A DNA stretch of 64,000 bases, from contig JAYRMR010000001.1 of the NCBI GenBank assembly GCA_041912595.1, forward strand, positions 62,001 to 126,000. Direction: 5' to 3'. Position 1 is the stretch's first letter. The number at the start of each line of letters is the position of its first letter. This DNA is from Roseateles_B sp041912595 (lineage in GTDB: Bacteria; Pseudomonadota; Gammaproteobacteria; Burkholderiales; Burkholderiaceae_C). Both the position numbers and the translations under genes were made by a program. This document shows, piece after piece, positions 43,108 through 53,796 of the stretch. Below the pieces are notes generated by a model. That model searched no databases, was not told the DNA's origin, and saw only the letters and a list, made by a program, of their open reading frames with translations.

Positions 43108-44613
43108 ATGCAGTCGCCGCCTCAGCCCGCCCTGCCCTTCGACGTCGCCGGCATCCGCCTGGACGGGCCCGGCCCGCTGGCGCGCCAGCTGGTCGAGCAG
43201 CTGCGCCAGCGCATGCTCCAGGGGCAGCTGCCGGCCGGTGCGCGCATGCCGGCCACGCGGGACCTGGCGGCGGCGCTGGGCGTCTCGCGCAACACGGTGG
43301 TCCGCGCCTTCGAGCACCTGCTGGACGAAGGGCTGATCAGCAGCCGGGTCGGCGACGGAAGCTACGTGACGCCGCCCCTGGCGCAGATGGTCTCGCCCCT
43401 GGCGCGCCCGTCCTCGCGTGCGAGCGCGCCGGCCCTGTCACCCGAGCCGCAGACCCCGTGCTGGCAGGCCCTCCAGCACTTCACGCCGTCGCGGACGCCC
43501 GGCGGTCCGGTGCGGGCCTTCCGCTGGGGCAGCCCCGCCATGGACCTGTTCCCAGCCGCCCTGTGGTCCCGCCTGCAGGCGCGGGCCTGGCGGCGGCACA
43601 GCGTCAGCAATCTGGCCTATGGAGACCCCGCCGGCCTCCCCGCCCTGCGCGAGTGGCTGGCGGACTATCTGCGCAGCGCCCGCGGCCTGCCCTGCGACGC
43701 CGGGCAGATCCTCATCACCGGCGGGGCGCAGCAGGGCATCGCGCTGGCCGCCCTCGCCCTCCTCGGTCCGGGCGACGAAGCGGCCACGGAGTCGCCGGGC
43801 TACCGCTCCGCCGCGGCCGCGCTGGGCCTGCAGGCCGCCCGGGTGCGTCACGTGCCCGTCGACGCCGAGGGCCTGCGCCCCGCGGCCCTGGAGGCGCTCG
43901 GCTCCCGCTGCCGGCTGCTCTACGTCACGCCCTCCCACCAGTTCCCCACCGGCGTGGCGATGAGCCTGCAGCGCCGGATGGACCTGCTCGCCTGGGCCCG
44001 CCGGCAGCAGGCCTGGATCCTCGAGGACGACTACGACAGCGAGTACCGCCACGTCGGCCTGCCCCTGGCGCCGCTCGCGAGCCTGGACACGGCCGGGCGG
44101 ACCCTCTACGTGGGCAGCCTCTCCAAGCTGATGTTCCCGGGCCTGCGCCTGGGTTATCTCGTCGCCCCGCCGGCCTGGCTGCCGACGCTCGCCCGCCTGC
44201 GTTCGGTGCTGGACCGGCACAGCGCCTGCATGGACCAGCAGGTGATGGCCGCCTTCATCGCCGAGGGGCACTTCCTGCGGCACGTGCGCCGCATGCGCCG
44301 TGCGGCCCGGGAGCGGCGCGACGCCCTGCTCGAGGCCTGGGATCGCCACATCGCCCCGCTGGGCCTGCCCCTGCCGGCGCCGGAGGCCGGGCTGCACGCC
44401 TACCTGCCGCTGCCCGGCGCCGCCCTCGAGCAGCGCCTGACCGAGGCCGCCGTGCGGGCCCGGCTCGAGGTCGGGGCGATGCGGCGCGTCGGCGGACTGC
44501 CGGAGAGCTCGGCGCGCGCCGGGCTGGTGCTGGGCTTCGCGGCCGTGACCGCACCGGGCTTGAGCGACGCGGTCGTGCGCCTCGCCCAGGCCTGGCGGCC
44601 GGAGCTCGGCTAG
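43108..44613 (+). CDS. MocR/PdxR-family transcriptional regulator
   Basis: A 501-residue regulator. Residues 1-90 form a GntR winged helix (LARQLVEQLRQRMLQGQLPAG, MPATRDLAAALGVSRNTVVRAF, LLDEGLISSRVGDGSYV). The rest is an aminotransferase class I-like domain, with ITGGAQQGIALAALAL, EDDYDSEYRH and the PLP lysine in VGSLSKLMFPGLRLGYLV. PLP or a PLP adduct is the likely effector. AGGA lies about 10 bases upstream of the ATG. It is divergent from the PaiB-GNAT operon. Confidence 0.92.
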   Translation: MQSPPQPALPFDVAGIRLDGPGPLARQLVEQLRQRMLQGQLPAGARMPATRDLAAALGVSRNTVVRAFEHLLDEGLISSRVGDGSYVTPPLAQMVSPLARPSSRASAPALSPEPQTPCWQALQHFTPSRTPGGPVRAFRWGSPAMDLFPAALWSRLQARAWRRHSVSNLAYGDPAGLPALREWLADYLRSARGLPCDAGQILITGGAQQGIALAALALLGPGDEAATESPGYRSAAAALGLQAARVRHVPVDAEGLRPAALEALGSRCRLLYVTPSHQFPTGVAMSLQRRMDLLAWARRQQAWILEDDYDSEYRHVGLPLAPLASLDTAGRTLYVGSLSKLMFPGLRLGYLVAPPAWLPTLARLRSVLDRHSACMDQQVMAAFIAEGHFLRHVRRMRRAARERRDALLEAWDRHIAPLGLPLPAPEAGLHAYLPLPGAALEQRLTEAAVRARLEVGAMRRVGGLPESSARAGLVLGFAAVTAPGLSDAVVRLAQAWRPELG

Positions 44614-45242
44614 CCGGCGCCGCGGCAGGCGCGGGCGTCGCTCAGGCGCCGCTGCAGGGCCTCCTGCACGAGCGGGTTGTCGCGGTTCTGGATCTTGCTG
44701 ATGTCGATCTCGATCTCGCGGATCTCGGCCGCCGATGCACAGGCCCGCGGCGCGGGCGCGCCCTCGTCGGCCTGCACCGCGCGGACCACGCCACGCTCCA
44801 TCACCACCACCAGGCGGCTGCGCTCGCGCTGGTAGCCCCAGTGGCTGTAGACGGAGGCGCCGTCCTGCACCGTGCGCGAACGCTCGGGGGGGCCGAGGAC
44901 GGCCAGCACCTGGGACTGCGTCATGCCGACGCTCACCGGGCCGACATCGCCCACCGTCGGCAGCGGCCCGACGCTGCGCAGCCCGGCCCGCGGGCTGCCG
45001 CTGCCCGAGGGTGTCAGCGAGGGGGTGGACGGCACCGTCAGCGGCACCGTCTGCGGCGGGTTGGCCGGCGCGAGGATCCGCTGCTGCAGCCCGGCCGCAC
45101 ACGGCGCCTGCTGGTAGACGATGCGCCCGGCGGCATCCGTGCACTGGTACTGCGCCACGGCCAGGGCGGGGAGGCTCAGACAGCAGCACAGCGCCGCGGC
45201 ACGGCGGGCTCGGGCTTGGGCAGACAGGGCAGGCAGCAGCAT
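44610..45242 (-). CDS. exported DUF4124-type protein
   Basis: A 210-residue secreted protein. The signal peptide RRAAALCCCLSLPALAVAQ is followed at once by the DUF4124 motif YQCTDAAGRIVYQQAPC, with two cysteines. A Pro/Thr/Ser linker comes next. A second module has VSVGMTQSQVLAVLGPPERSRTV, resembling a SmpA/BamE-like fold, and the C terminus holds a lone Cys. GGAG lies about 9 bases before the ATG at 45242. The function is unknown. Its stop codon overlaps the end of the MocR gene by four bases (convergent). Confidence 0.8.
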   Translation of the reverse strand: MLLPALSAQARARRAAALCCCLSLPALAVAQYQCTDAAGRIVYQQAPCAAGLQQRILAPANPPQTVPLTVPSTPSLTPSGSGSPRAGLRSVGPLPTVGDVGPVSVGMTQSQVLAVLGPPERSRTVQDGASVYSHWGYQRERSRLVVVMERGVVRAVQADEGAPAPRACASAAEIREIEIDISKIQNRDNPLVQEALQRRLSDARACRGAG

Positions 45243-45434
45243 CAGGGGCACTCCGGGATCAGGGCGGACACGGACCCGGCGCGGCAGGGCCGGCGAGTCC
45301 CACATCCTGCTCTAACGCGCCAGCGGCGCGCCCGCTGACCGCCGCGTCGTGAAATCAGCGCTGGCCGACGCCAGGACGCGTCCCGCGGTGCCGGCTATCG
45401 CCCAGCCCCTGGCGCCCAGGCCCCTCAAATGCAT

Positions 45435-46229
45435 TCAGGCGATGGGCGGATAGGTACCCAGGCCGTCCGGCCAGGTGGTGAGGACCTCGAAGCCCGTGTC
45501 CGTGACAAGCACCATGTGCTCCCACTGGGCGGACAGCGAGCGGTCCTTGGTGACGACGGTCCAGCCGTCCTTCATTTCCTTCACCTCGCGGCGCCCGGCG
45601 TTGATCATGGGCTCGATGGTGAAGATCATGCCCGGCACCAGCTTCACGCCCTCGCCCGGGCGGCCGAAGTGGTTCACGTGCGGGGCATCGTGGTAGATGT
45701 CCCCGATGCCGTGGCCACCGTACTCGCGCACGACGCTGTAACCGTCGCGGAAGGCGATGCTCTGGATGGCGTGGCCGACATCGCCCAGCGTGGCGCCCGG
45801 CTTCACCTGGCGGATGCCGGCGCACAGGGCTTCGTAGCAGGTGTTCACGAGCCGGCGGGCATGCAGCTTGGGCTCGCCCGCGTAGAACATGCGGCTGCTG
45901 TCACCGAACCAGCCGTCCTTGATGATGGCCACGTCGATGTTGATGATGTCGCCGTTCTTCAGGATCTTGGCCGGCGTCGGGATGCCATGGCAGACGACAT
46001 CGTTGACGGACGCGCAGATGGTCTTGGGGAAGCCGTGGTAGCCGACGTTGGCCGGGATGACCTTCAGCTCATGGACGATGAAGTCATGGCAGATCCGGTC
46101 CAGTTCTTCCGTGCTCACGCCGGGCTTCACATGCTCGCCGATCATGGCCAGCACCTGGGCCACCAGGCCGGCGGCCTCGCGGGCCTTGGCGATCTCTTCC
46201 GGGGTGCGGATCTTCACAACGGTGTTCAT
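45435..46229 (-). CDS. map: type I methionine aminopeptidase
   Basis: A 264-residue cytoplasmic enzyme that removes initiator methionine. The dinuclear metal ligands are visible: Asp in INIDVAIIKDGWFGDSS (two Asp), His in GGHGIG, Glu in FTIEPMI and a final Glu in SAQWEHMVLV. The length is typical of bacterial MetAP1. The ATG at 46229 gives MNTVVKIRTPEEI, the canonical start. It lies downstream of the tRNA-Ser gene but is separated from it by a terminator, so it has its own promoter. Confidence 0.95.
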   Translation of the reverse strand: MNTVVKIRTPEEIAKAREAAGLVAQVLAMIGEHVKPGVSTEELDRICHDFIVHELKVIPANVGYHGFPKTICASVNDVVCHGIPTPAKILKNGDIINIDVAIIKDGWFGDSSRMFYAGEPKLHARRLVNTCYEALCAGIRQVKPGATLGDVGHAIQSIAFRDGYSVVREYGGHGIGDIYHDAPHVNHFGRPGEGVKLVPGMIFTIEPMINAGRREVKEMKDGWTVVTKDRSLSAQWEHMVLVTDTGFEVLTTWPDGLGTYPPIA

Positions 46230-46276
46230 GTCACAAGACTTCCACAGCAGCAGGCACTGGGTCAATGAAGGAACAA

Positions 46277-46313
46277 TGAAAAAACCCGCCACAAGCACGC
46301 TTGGGCGGGTTTC
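46277..46313 (-). terminator. strong intrinsic terminator of the tRNA-Ser transcript
   Basis: On the minus strand AAACCCGCC pairs with GGCGGGTTT, and the right arm runs into TTTTTTC. It lies directly after the 3' end of the tRNA and before the methionine aminopeptidase gene. Confidence 0.85.
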
Positions 46314-46324
46314 TCAATACTGTC

Positions 46325-46417
46325 TGGCGGAGACGGAGGGATTCGAACCCTCGATGCAGGTTTTGCCCACATACTCCCTTAGCAGGGGAGCACCTTCGGC
46401 CACTCGGTCACGTCTCC
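46325..46417 (-). tRNA. tRNA-Ser (anticodon GCT)
   Basis: A class II tRNA of 93 bases including an encoded CCA. The acceptor stem GGAGACG pairs with CGTCTCC and the discriminator is G. The anticodon stem-loop reads CTCCC-CTGCTAA-GGGAG with anticodon GCT, decoding AGC/AGU. A long variable arm typical of serine tRNAs follows, and GGTTCGAATCC is the T-arm. It is followed on the minus strand by a strong terminator. Confidence 0.96.
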
Positions 46418-46502
46418 AGCAGAGCCTCGCAGTATAGCAGCGGTTTTTGAGCCCCTGCTAAAAATTCCCGACTTTTTTCAGAAAAGCGCGGGAGAGGCAG
46501 GA

Positions 46503-47771
46503 TCAGGTGGCCGGCTGGTCCAGGTCGAAGGCCCGGTGCAGCGCGCGCACGGCGAGCTCCATGTACTTCTCGTCGATGACCACGCTGGTCTTGATCTCGC
46601 TGGTTGAGATCATCTGGATGTTGATGCCTTCCTCGCTGAGGGAGCGGAACATCTTGGACGCCACGCCCACGTGCGAGCGCATGCCGATGCCCACGATGGA
46701 CACCTTGCAGATGCGCGGGTCGCCCAGCACCTTGGCGGCGCCGGTGGCCGGGGCGACGGTCTTCTCAAGCAGCTCCAGCGTGCGCTGGTAGTCGTTGCGG
46801 TGCACGGTAAAGCTGAAGTCGGTCTTCCCGTCGTGCGAGACGTTCTGGATGATGACGTCGATGTCGATGTTGGCCTCTGCCACGGGGCCGAGGATCTGGA
46901 AGGCGATGCCCGGCTTGTCAGGCACGCCCAGCAGCGTCACCTTGGCCTCGTCGCGGTTGAAGGCGATGCCCGACACGACGGCTTGTTCCATGTTTTCGTC
47001 CTCTTCAAAAGTGATCAGGGTGCCGGACTTGGCTTCCTCGTTGATGTCGATGTCCCAGGCCGTGAAGCTGGACAGCACGCGCAGCGGCACGCGGTACTTG
47101 CCGGCGAATTCCACCGAGCGGATCTGCAGCACCTTGGAGCCCAGCGAGGCCATCTCGAGCATTTCCTCGAAGCTGATGCTCTTCAGGCGGCGCGCCTCGG
47201 GGACCACGCGCGGGTCGGTCGTGTAGACGCCGTCGACGTCGGTGTAGATCAGGCACTCGTCCGCCTTCATGGCGGCGGCAATGGCCACGGCCGAGGTGTC
47301 GGAGCCGCCCCGGCCCAGCGTGGTGATGTTGTTGTGCTCGTCGATGCCCTGGAAGCCGGTGATGACCACCACCTTGCCAGCGGCCAGGTCGGCACGGACG
47401 CGCTTGTCGTCGATGCTCTCGATGCGGGCCTTGGTGTAGGACGAGTCGGTCGCCACGGGCACCTGCCAGCCGGTGTAGCTGACGGACTCCAGCCCTTCGG
47501 CCTGCAGCGCGATGGCCAGCAGGCCCACCGAGACCTGCTCGCCGGTGGCGGCGATCATGTCCAGCTCGCGCATCAGCGCGGGGCTGCTGCTGGCGGGCGA
47601 GAGCTCCTTGGCGAGGCCCAGCAGACGGTTGGTCTCGCCGCTCATGGCCGAGGGCACCACCACCATCTGATGGCCCGCACGCGCCCACTTGGCGACGCGC
47701 TTGGCCACGTTGCGGATACGGTCGGTCGAGCCCATCGAGGTGCCGCCGTACTTGTGAACGATCAATGCCAT
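46503..47771 (-). CDS. lysC: aspartate kinase
   Basis: A 422-residue aspartokinase that phosphorylates aspartate in Lys/Met/Thr and diaminopimelate synthesis. The N terminus LIVHKYGGTSMGS carries the catalytic Lys. GRGGSDTSAVAIAAAMKAD and TDVDGVYTTDPR mark the kinase core. Two ACT domains at the C terminus (about 265-410, with VTLLGVPDKPGIAF and VSIVGIGMRSHVGVASKMF) imply feedback inhibition. I saw no lysine riboswitch in the short upstream gap (47772-47895). It follows tilS in a conserved Burkholderiales order. Confidence 0.95.
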   Translation of the reverse strand: MALIVHKYGGTSMGSTDRIRNVAKRVAKWARAGHQMVVVPSAMSGETNRLLGLAKELSPASSSPALMRELDMIAATGEQVSVGLLAIALQAEGLESVSYTGWQVPVATDSSYTKARIESIDDKRVRADLAAGKVVVITGFQGIDEHNNITTLGRGGSDTSAVAIAAAMKADECLIYTDVDGVYTTDPRVVPEARRLKSISFEEMLEMASLGSKVLQIRSVEFAGKYRVPLRVLSSFTAWDIDINEEAKSGTLITFEEDENMEQAVVSGIAFNRDEAKVTLLGVPDKPGIAFQILGPVAEANIDIDVIIQNVSHDGKTDFSFTVHRNDYQRTLELLEKTVAPATGAAKVLGDPRICKVSIVGIGMRSHVGVASKMFRSLSEEGINIQMISTSEIKTSVVIDEKYMELAVRALHRAFDLDQPAT

Positions 47772-49273
47772 GGTTGTGAAGATGCGCGGAGTTGGAGGGG
47801 GTTTCTTGCGCCGCGGTCGCTGAGGCCGATTCTAAGGTTGGGCTTGGCGAAGCACGAAGCCCTGCCGGCGTGGCGGCGAGGGCATCAGCCCCTCGTCAGG
47901 GAGCGTCCGGCAGCCAGGTCAGGCGCAGCCGCGCCCCCTCCCCCTGCCCTCGGCAACGCGCGTCCAGGCCCAGGGCCGGCACCCACAACAAAGGCGGTGG
48001 CGCGCCCGTTTCCCCAGGGAAATCCGCATAAACCAGCGGACCGCCCCGCCCCAGCGCAGGCACGCCCGCCGCCTGCCAGGCCTTCTTCAAGGCGCGTGGC
48101 GGCGTGCCCGGCGCGCGCTGGAATTGCTCGCTGCCTTCGCGTGGACGCAAGATCACATTGCGCAATAGCGATGAGCCCACCCATTCCGACGAAGGCTCAA
48201 GCGCTCCCTCGACGAGGCTCACCTCCCAGGCCCCGCCGAAGGCCGGGCAGGCATGGCGGCCGGGTGTGCTGAGGTCCATGCGGCAGGCCTGTGCGGCGGG
48301 GGCGGCCGGGGCGGGCAGCACCAGCAGGTGGCCCCGATGCTTCTGGACCACCCGCTGACCTGCCGGCCAGGACGCCCCGGCCGGCGCCGCGGCGGCCTCG
48401 TCCAGCAGGCGGCTCACCAGGCTGGCGGGCGCGGACTGAGGCAGCGACTGTCGCAGCCAGTGCCGCAGCAGATTGCTCAGGCGCGGGCGGGACAGCGCCT
48501 CGAAGACCGCCAGGCGCAGGGCTGGCGAGGCCGCAGGTGAGGGATCGAGCCAGCGCTGCGCGTCGTCCCGGGCCAGCTCCGCCAGCAGCTCGCCCGCCTC
48601 CTGCGCCCAGCGCGCGGACTGCGTCAGCGCGGCCTCGGCGCCAGGAAACGCCGCCTGCAACGCGGGCCATCCCTGCAGCCGCAGCCGGTTGCGGGCAAAG
48701 CGCGGGTCGGCGTTGCTCTCGTCCTCGATGTGGGCCAGGCCATGCGCCTGGACGTAGTGCTCGATGCGCGCGCGCGGCTGCTCCAGCCAGGGCCGCGCCC
48801 ACACCAGACCCTCGCGCGCCTGCCGCTGCGGCATGGCGGCCAGCCCGGCCAGGCCGGCGCCACGCAGGGCCTGCAGCAACCAGGTCTCGGCCTGATCGCG
48901 CCGGTGATGCGCCAGCAGCAGCAGCGAGGCCCCCGCCGCCTGCGCCATGGCCTGCAAGGCCGCGTGGCGGCCGGCACGGGCCCAGGCCTCGATGCTCTCG
49001 CCCGCGGCGGGCGCGCCCTCGAGCCGGTGCCATTGCAGCGCGACGGGCAGCCCCTGCCCGCGCCAGGCCTCGACCTGCTGCTGCAAATGCACCAGCCAGG
49101 CGTCCGCCTGGGGGCTCAGCCCGTGATGGACATGCAGGCCGAGCACCCGCAAAGCAAAACCCTCATGCGCCAGGGCCTGCGCGCAGCGGGCCGTGGCATG
49201 CATGAGGGCGGTGGAGTCGCGGCCGCCGCTCCAGGCGACGGCCACGCAGGCGCCAGCGGCGCTGGAGTCAGGC

Positions 49274-50245
<972 letters not shown>

Positions 50246-50357
50246 CAGTCGTCCTGATTTCAAAGCGCCCGCCGCGGGGGGCCCGAGGGCCGGCGGCGGG
50301 ACCGGATCGGCGGAGTCACACCCTTCGTGGGGGCTGGTGCAGCCGAGACGGAATGGG

Positions 50358-51011
50358 CTAGTACTCCACCGGTAGCGGATCGAGACTTCGCCAAATGTAC
50401 CATGTGGCTACCGAGCGGTAGGGGGCCCAGGCCTCCCCCACCTCCCGTGCCTCGGCCCGCGAAACGGGCTCGCCGGAGAAGTAGTTCTCGCTGATGCCCT
50501 TGAGCAGCCCAACGTCGTCCAACGGCATCACATTGGGGCGCATCAGGTGAAAAATCAGGAACATCTCGGCCGTCCAGCGGCCGATGCCGCGGATGGCGAC
50601 CAGCTCCTCGATGATGGCTTCGTCGTCCATCTGCGTCCATTGGCGCACATGAACGCGGCCGGCCTCGAAGTGCTCGGCCAGGTCCCGGAGGTATTCCACC
50701 TTGCGCACGGACAGCCCCGCGGCCCGCAGTGCCGCGATGTCCAGGGCCAGCACCGCCGTGGGCTGGATGCGGTGAACGGGGCCCGCCACGAGCGCCAGGA
50801 ATTTGTCCCAGACGGACTGCGCCGACTTCACCGAGATCTGCTGCCCCACGATGGAGCGGGCCAGCGTGGTGAAGGCATCCGCCTTGCTCTGCAGGCGGGC
50901 CTCACCGAACTGGGGGATGAGCTTCTTCATCACCCGGTCGCGCTTGACCAGGTGCCTGCAGGCCTCGTCCCAATACTCCGGGGTGACCCCGGCCGCTGCC
51001 GAGCGCGCCAT
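50358..51011 (-). CDS. DNA-3-methyladenine glycosylase II-type (HhH-GPD)
   Basis: A 217-residue base-excision repair glycosylase. It has a helix-hairpin-helix IRGIGRWTAEMFLIF followed by the catalytic Asp in NVMPLDDVGL. SIVGQQISVKSAQSVWDKF is the usual first HhH-GPD block. It is shorter than E. coli AlkA and lacks the N-terminal AlkA domain, as many bacterial homologues do. Its ATG overlaps the cysS stop (ATGA), so it is probably translated from a cysS transcript. Confidence 0.9.
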   Translation of the reverse strand: MARSAAAGVTPEYWDEACRHLVKRDRVMKKLIPQFGEARLQSKADAFTTLARSIVGQQISVKSAQSVWDKFLALVAGPVHRIQPTAVLALDIAALRAAGLSVRKVEYLRDLAEHFEAGRVHVRQWTQMDDEAIIEELVAIRGIGRWTAEMFLIFHLMRPNVMPLDDVGLLKGISENYFSGEPVSRAEAREVGEAWAPYRSVATWYIWRSLDPLPVEY

Positions 51012-52384
51012 CAGGCCTTCATCCAGGTCGTGCCGGTGGGCGAGTCCTGCAGCACGATGCCGGCGTCCAGCAGCGCCTTGCGGATGCGGTCGGCCTCCGC
51101 AAAGTCCCGGGCAGCCTTCGCGGCCGCACGGGCCTCGATCTGGACCTGGATGGCGGCCTCGTCCAGCGTGCTGCCGGCCTGCAGATAGGCACGGGGCGAC
51201 TGCTGCAGCAGGCCCAGCGTGGCGGCCAGCGCCTTCAGCAGGCCGGCCTCCTCGGGCGAGCGGCTGCGGTTGACGCTCGAGGCCAGGTCGAAGAGCACCG
51301 CCAGCGCCGCGGGGGCGTTGAAGTCCTCGTCCATTGCGGCACGGAAGGCCGCGGCGACGGGGTTCGACCAGTCGATCGTGACGCTCGCCGCCTCGACACC
51401 GTCCAGCGCCGTGTACAGGCGGCGCAGCGCCTGGCGGGCGTCCTCCAGGGCGGCGTCGCTGTAGTTGATCGGGCTGCGGTAGTGCGTGCGCAGCATGAAG
51501 AAGCGCACCGTCTCGCCGTCGTAGCTCTTCAGCACGTCCTGGATGGTGAAGAAGTTGCCCAGGGACTTGGACATCTTCTCGTTGTCGACATTCAGGAAAC
51601 CGTTGTGCATCCAGGTGCGCACGAAGGGCTTGCCGAGCGCCCCCTCGCTCTGGGCGATCTCGTTCTCGTGGTGCGGGAACTGCAGGTCCAGGCCGCCGCC
51701 GTGGATGTCGAAGGTCTCGCCCAGCACGGCGCAGCTCATGGCCGAGCACTCGATGTGCCAGCCGGGCCGGCCGGGGCCGTAGCGGCCGTCGTACTTGGCG
51801 TCCGCGGGCTCGTCGGCCTTGGCGGCCTTCCAGAGCACGAAGTCGAGCGGGTCATGCTTGCCTTCGTCCACGGCCACGCGCTCGCCGGCTCGCAGGTCGT
51901 CGAGGTTGCGGCGGGAGAGCTTGCCGTAGCCCGGGAACTTGCGCACGGCGTAGTTCACGTCTCCGTTGCTCGCCTGGTAGGCCAGGCCCTTCTCCTCGAG
52001 CAGACCGATCATGTCCAGCATCTGGCCGACGTACTCGGTGGCGCGCGGCTCGTGCGTCGGACGCTCGACGCCCAGGGCGCCGATGTCGCGGTGCATGGCG
52101 TCGATCATCTCGTCCGTCAGCTGGCGGATGCTGATGCCGCGCTCCAGGGCCCGCTTGATGATCTTGTCCTCGATGTCCGTGATGTTGCGGACATAGGTCA
52201 CCCGATAGCCCGAGGCCTTGAGCCAGCGCTGGACCACATCGAAGGCCATCATCATGCGGGCATGGCCCACGTGACACAGGTCGTAGATGGTCATGCCGCA
52301 GACGTACATGCGCACATGGCCAGGCTCGATGGGGGCGAAGGGCTCGACCGCGCGGGTCAGGGTGTTGTAGATGCGCAGGGACAT
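51011..52384 (-). CDS. cysS: cysteinyl-tRNA synthetase
   Basis: A 457-residue class I synthetase. The HIGH motif appears as HVGH (CHVGHARMMMAF) after the zinc Cys in MYVCGMTIYD. Other zinc ligands are CSAMS and HHENE. KMSKS is present as NEKMSKSLGNFF. The C terminus has the DALR-type helical region. The ATG at 52384 (MSLRIYNTLTRAVEPF) is the canonical start; upstream in-frame sequence is not conserved. It is divergent from the TPR gene across an AT-richer gap with TATAGAAT and TATACT boxes. Confidence 0.96.
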   Translation of the reverse strand: MSLRIYNTLTRAVEPFAPIEPGHVRMYVCGMTIYDLCHVGHARMMMAFDVVQRWLKASGYRVTYVRNITDIEDKIIKRALERGISIRQLTDEMIDAMHRDIGALGVERPTHEPRATEYVGQMLDMIGLLEEKGLAYQASNGDVNYAVRKFPGYGKLSRRNLDDLRAGERVAVDEGKHDPLDFVLWKAAKADEPADAKYDGRYGPGRPGWHIECSAMSCAVLGETFDIHGGGLDLQFPHHENEIAQSEGALGKPFVRTWMHNGFLNVDNEKMSKSLGNFFTIQDVLKSYDGETVRFFMLRTHYRSPINYSDAALEDARQALRRLYTALDGVEAASVTIDWSNPVAAAFRAAMDEDFNAPAALAVLFDLASSVNRSRSPEEAGLLKALAATLGLLQQSPRAYLQAGSTLDEAAIQVQIEARAAAKAARDFAEADRIRKALLDAGIVLQDSPTGTTWMKA

Positions 52385-52552
52385 GGACTCGCAGGGCGAA
52401 AGGTGGGGCTCGCAGGGCGAACTCGGGGCGAACCGGAACGAAAGCGTGACGCCGGGCAAGGGCATCGCCGCCAACGAGCGGTGCCGGACGGAGCCAGCTT
52501 ATAGAATCATCCAGTATACCGATTGGGCCTTTGCGGCCCTGCCCACCCGCCC
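52385..52552. promoter_or_regulatory. divergent promoter region, cysS / TPR gene
   Basis: Between the divergent starts, TATAGAAT (about 52500-52507, plus strand) and TATACT (52518-52513, minus strand) are candidate -10 boxes for the TPR and cysS genes. No strong -35 is seen for either. This short stretch is the least GC-rich part of the local sequence. Confidence 0.35.
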
Positions 52553-53104
52553 ATGAAGCTCCGCCTCCCCGGTTTCGCCCTTTCCGCCCTCCCCGCCCTG
52601 CTGATGGCCGCCGGCCTGGGCCTCGCCGGGCCCGCCCTGGCGGCGGGTGAACTGGAGAAGGCCCAGCAGCAATGGCTGCAGGGCCACCAGGCGGACGCCA
52701 AGAAGACGCTGGAGCAGGCGCTGGGCGAGGACCCCAACAACGCCCGCGTGCGCTTCGCCCTGGCGCTGATGCGCATGGAATCCGGCGAGACCGCCCAGGC
52801 CGAGACCCTGCTGCGCCACCTGACCGAGGACTTCCCGGACCTGGCGGACCCCTTCAACAACCTCGCCGTGATCCTCGCCGGCCGTGGCGAGCTGGACGCC
52901 GCCCAGGACGCCCTGCAACGCGCCGTGGCGCTGCAGCCCGACCATGTCCAGGCCCAGGAAAACCTCGGCGACGTGCTGCTGCAGATGGCCGCCCGTGCCT
53001 ATGGCATCGCCGCCCGGCCCGGCCCCCAGAGCTCGGTCAACGCCGGCCTGAAACTGCGCCGCACGCAAGAGCTGCTGCGCCACCTGAACGGCCCGGCCCG
53101 CTGA
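52553..53104 (+). CDS. exported TPR-repeat protein
   Basis: A 183-residue periplasmic protein. The signal peptide FALSALPALLMAAGLGLAGPALAAG ends at about residue 31. Three TPR-like helical repeats follow (AQQQWLQGHQADAKKTLEQALGEDP, VRFALALMRMESGETAQAETLL and NLAVILAGRGELDAAQDALQRAVALQP). The partner is unknown; it lies 108 bases before two cyclophilin genes, so a role in periplasmic protein folding or assembly is possible. In-frame sequence before the ATG at 52553 is not signal-like. Confidence 0.82.
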   Translation: MKLRLPGFALSALPALLMAAGLGLAGPALAAGELEKAQQQWLQGHQADAKKTLEQALGEDPNNARVRFALALMRMESGETAQAETLLRHLTEDFPDLADPFNNLAVILAGRGELDAAQDALQRAVALQPDHVQAQENLGDVLLQMAARAYGIAARPGPQSSVNAGLKLRRTQELLRHLNGPAR

Positions 53105-53211
53105 GCGAGAATGCGGCAGCTGCCCCGGCCGCCGCGCCCTCGTCCCTGATGAGGCCCGCCCGGCACGACGGGCATCCCTCCAGAACCATTTGCCAAGGGA
53201 GTCCACGCCAC

Positions 53212-53796
53212 ATGGCCCACCACCTGCCGTCTCTCTCCTGCCTGCGCGGCCTGCTGGCCGCCGCCCTGCTGCCCCTGGCGCTCAGCGCCCAGGCCCAGCA
53301 GGTCAAGCTCGCCACCACGGTAGGCGACATCTGCGTCGAGCTGAACGCCGAGAAGGCCCCGAAGACCGTGGCCAACTTCGTCCAGTACGTGAAGGCCGGC
53401 CACTACAACGGGGTGGTCTTCCACCGCGTGATCGACGGCTTCATGATCCAGACCGGCGGCTTCACCGACAAGCTCGTTCAGAAGCCGACCCGTGCGCCGA
53501 TCCCCCTGGAAGACAAGACCGACCTGAAGAACCTGCGCGGCACCATTTCGATGGCCCGCACCGCCTTCCCGGACTCCGCCACCTCGCAGTTCTTCATCAA
53601 CGTGGCCGACAACACCGGCCTCGATGCCGAGAACTCGAACACCGGCCGCGGCTATGCCGTCTTCGGCCACGTCGTCGCCGGCATGGACGTCGTCGACAAG
53701 ATCCGCGCCACGCCGGTGGAGGCCAAGGGCGCCTTCCAGCACCTGCCCACCACCCCCATCCTCATCAACAAGGCCACCCTGGAGTGCAAGCCATGA
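53212..53796 (+). CDS. ppiA: periplasmic peptidyl-prolyl cis-trans isomerase (cyclophilin)
   Basis: A 194-residue cyclophilin. The signal peptide GLLAAALLPLALSAQAQQ places it in the periplasm. The catalytic cyclophilin core has FHRVIDGFMIQTGGF, the Arg-containing active-site strand, ISMARTAFPDSATSQFFIN and GYAVFGHVVAGMDVVDKI. AAGGGAG lies 10 bases before the ATG. It overlaps ppiB by four bases (ATGA), giving a periplasmic/cytoplasmic cyclophilin pair from one transcript. Confidence 0.93.
   Translation: MAHHLPSLSCLRGLLAAALLPLALSAQAQQVKLATTVGDICVELNAEKAPKTVANFVQYVKAGHYNGVVFHRVIDGFMIQTGGFTDKLVQKPTRAPIPLEDKTDLKNLRGTISMARTAFPDSATSQFFINVADNTGLDAENSNTGRGYAVFGHVVAGMDVVDKIRATPVEAKGAFQHLPTTPILINKATLECKP

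Noticed and set aside
46272..46316. Terminator hairpin read as part of the methionine aminopeptidase leader control
   Set aside because: Its T-run orientation and position match termination of the tRNA transcript and no alternative pairing is evident.
47772..47895. Lysine riboswitch before aspartate kinase
   Set aside because: The gap upstream of lysC is only about 120 bases before tilS and shows none of the expected helices.
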